A stretch of 7,298 bases of DNA from UCB3 sp964415605 (GTDB lineage Bacteria; Chloroflexota; Anaerolineae; Epilineales; Epilineaceae). A model generated the notes under the pieces. The model was not told the DNA's origin and searched no databases. It saw nothing but the letters and a program-made list of their open reading frames with translations. This document shows positions 6,160 to 7,298 of this stretch, in pieces (the stretch's first letter is position 1; each line of letters opens with the position of its first letter). The stretch is taken from contig CAYQBA010000213.1 of assembly GCA_964415605.1 (NCBI GenBank), positions 1 to 7,298 of the forward strand, written 5' to 3'. Position numbers and translations under genes: made by a program.

Positions 6160-7298
6160 TCAGGATACTCCGGCCAGGGTCTCGATCAAGTCCAGATACC
6201 GCGCCGCCATGTCCGGCCACCCGTGGCGGCCGCAGAAGCCGCGCTCGGCCGCCACGGCCAGCCGGCGCCGCGCGCCCGCGTCGGCCATGAGGTCCGCCAG
6301 CGCCGCCGCCAGGTCTTCGGCGTTGCCCGGCGCGAAGTAGCGGACCATGTCGTCGCCGAAGTAGCGCTCGACGGCGGTCGTGCGCGCCACGACGGCCGGG
6401 ATGCCCAGCGCCGCATACTCCATCAGCTTGGTCGGCACCACCAGGTCCATGAACGCGTCGCGGCGGTTGGCGACGACGCCGATATCCGCGCCGGCCAGCC
6501 GCCGCGCCATCTCATCTAACGGGCGATGCCCGTCAAACGTTACCCGGTCCCCGAGCCCGAGCTCGCGTGCCAGGGCGTCGAGCACCGGGCGCGCCTCGCC
6601 GTCCCCGATGATCCGCAGCGTGAAGTCCGGCGCGCCGCGGTCCCGCAGGCGGGCCGCGGCGTGCAGGAGCACGTCGAACCCGTGCCGGTGCACCAGGGTG
6701 CCGTGGCTGACCAGGCGGAGGGGCGCGGATGGTCCCGGCTCGGGGTCTTGGGGGGATCGGGCCGCGCCGGTCCGGGACGAGTCCGCCGCCGCGACCGGGC
6801 GCCGGAACAGCGCGGGGTCGGCGCTGTTCATGACCACCGTCAGCTTGCCGGCCGGCGCGCCGCGCCGCATGAAAGCCTCCGCGCACGGCTGGCTGACCGC
6901 CAGGCACGCGTCGGCGAACCCGATCGCAGCCTGCTCGACGCGGCCCGTCAGGCGCACGAGGGGATGATCCAGCGCCAGCCCGAAGAGGCTCGCGGCGAGC
7001 TCGGGCGCGACCTCGTGCAGGTCCAGCACGACCTTCGCGCCCAGGCCGCGCGGCCCGAGCGCCGCGAACACCAGGCCGTCCGGCAGGCTATGGGCCTGGA
7101 CGACGTCGTAGCGGTGCCGCAGGTGCAGTCCGAGGGCCCCCACCGCCGCCGCCGCGAAGAACGCGCCGTACTCCCAGGCGTAGCGCAGGGCGCCGCCCCG
7201 GCGGTGCGCCAGCGGGATCCGCACGACGCGCGCGCCGGCGACGGTCGCGCGCGCCGCCTCGCCGGCGCGGCGCAGGCAGACGATGTCGACGGCGTGGC
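6160..7298 (-). CDS. GT4-type (GT-B fold) glycosyltransferase, partial (5' end outside window)
   Basis: About 378 C-terminal residues are visible. The frame is open to the right edge: HAVDIVCLRRAGE precedes VVRIPLAHRRGG, so the GTG at 7224 is internal and the true start lies outside, probably some 25-35 residues further. The N-terminal Rossmann part includes RYDVVQAHSLPDGLVF and LDLHEVAPEL. The second domain begins at LRLVSHGTLVHRHGFDVLL and contains RIIGDGEARP and DRVTFDGHRP. The donor-site region is VVPTKLMEYAALGIPAVVA (around 6380-6440), with the PTKxxEY pattern of GT4 enzymes and an acidic residue in the E-x7-E position (D before LVVPTKLME). A short low-complexity insert rich in Ser/Gly/Pro lies at about 6720-6790. 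The enzyme would add a sugar to the lipid-linked intermediate at the cytoplasmic face. Donor and acceptor are unknown. It leads directly into the aminotransferase gene with a 6-nt gap. Confidence 0.92.
   Translation of the reverse strand, partial: HAVDIVCLRRAGEAARATVAGARVVRIPLAHRRGGALRYAWEYGAFFAAAAVGALGLHLRHRYDVVQAHSLPDGLVFAALGPRGLGAKVVLDLHEVAPELAASLFGLALDHPLVRLTGRVEQAAIGFADACLAVSQPCAEAFMRRGAPAGKLTVVMNSADPALFRRPVAAADSSRTGAARSPQDPEPGPSAPLRLVSHGTLVHRHGFDVLLHAAARLRDRGAPDFTLRIIGDGEARPVLDALARELGLGDRVTFDGHRPLDEMARRLAGADIGVVANRRDAFMDLVVPTKLMEYAALGIPAVVARTTAVERYFGDDMVRYFAPGNAEDLAAALADLMADAGARRRLAVAAERGFCGRHGWPDMAARYLDLIETLAGVS

Noticed and set aside
4991..6220. Upstream extension of the glycosidase-like frame through the aminotransferase gene
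   Set aside because: The extra residues are Arg-rich shadow sequence. A signal peptide begins soon after the GTG at 4990, and the GTGA overlap gives a natural start.
4777..6519. 580-codon plus-strand open frame antisense to the aminotransferase and flanking genes
   Set aside because: Same composition bias, no domain motifs, and it crosses three gene boundaries on the opposite strand.
7222..7224. GTG at 7224 as the glycosyltransferase start
   Set aside because: The same frame continues to the window edge as VDIVCLRR, a normal beta-strand of the GT4 N-terminal domain, so the gene starts outside the window.
1..7298. Mobile elements, CRISPR arrays, tRNA/rRNA genes, riboswitches, phage or defence genes
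   Set aside because: I looked for transposase-like proteins, spaced direct repeats, terminal inverted repeats and cloverleaf structures and saw none. The window is nearly all coding, and the two gaps (1348-1413 and 1735-1769) are too short for most of these.

Overview
The window is very GC-rich and nearly all coding, with two gaps totalling about 100 bp. It looks like part of a bacterial surface or exopolysaccharide locus. The best guess for the host is a high-GC member of the Chloroflexota. The main clue is the secreted protein encoded at 3509-4990: its signal peptide is followed almost at once by a VYLPLAVR segment, and I recall this kind of YLPL-type stretch from many secreted Chloroflexota proteins. 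The GTG and TTG starts fit but are not specific. This placement is an inference; another high-GC phylum is possible.

Right and centre (7298 down to 1770, minus strand): five genes form one tightly packed operon-like run. They are a GT4-type glycosyltransferase (5' end outside the window), a DegT/DnrJ/EryC1/StrS sugar aminotransferase, a secreted clan-A glycosidase-like protein, a compact polyprenyl-phosphate glycosyl-1-phosphate transferase, and a Gfo/Idh/MocA sugar dehydrogenase. Junctions alternate between a 6-nt gap and a 4-nt GTGA stop/start overlap. The dehydrogenase and aminotransferase could together make an amino-sugar nucleotide (oxidation, then transamination). The phosphotransferase would load the first sugar on the lipid carrier, and the glycosyltransferase would extend the chain. 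The secreted glycosidase-like protein would act outside the membrane. The operon promoter is not in the window.

Middle-left (1348-1769): a short plus-strand orphan gene (106 aa, TTG start with a perfect AGGAGG) has no function I recognise. It points towards the end of the operon. A GC-only 8-bp hairpin sits between the two convergent stop codons. Upstream of the orphan, the only AT-rich island in the window carries a good plus-strand sigma70-type promoter that overlaps a weaker minus-strand candidate.

Left (1347 down to 1, minus strand): the N-terminal 449 residues of a polytopic membrane protein of the DUF2142/GT-C type. Its acidic first-loop motif is PDEPGH, and after the last visible membrane helix it has a beta-sandwich, carbohydrate-binding-like module. 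The gene runs off the left edge.

No RNA genes, mobile elements, CRISPR arrays or repeats were seen. Overall this is a fairly ordinary polysaccharide locus. The orphan gene with its shared promoter island, the hydrolase embedded in the operon and the membrane protein with a sugar-binding-like module are the parts most worth a second look.
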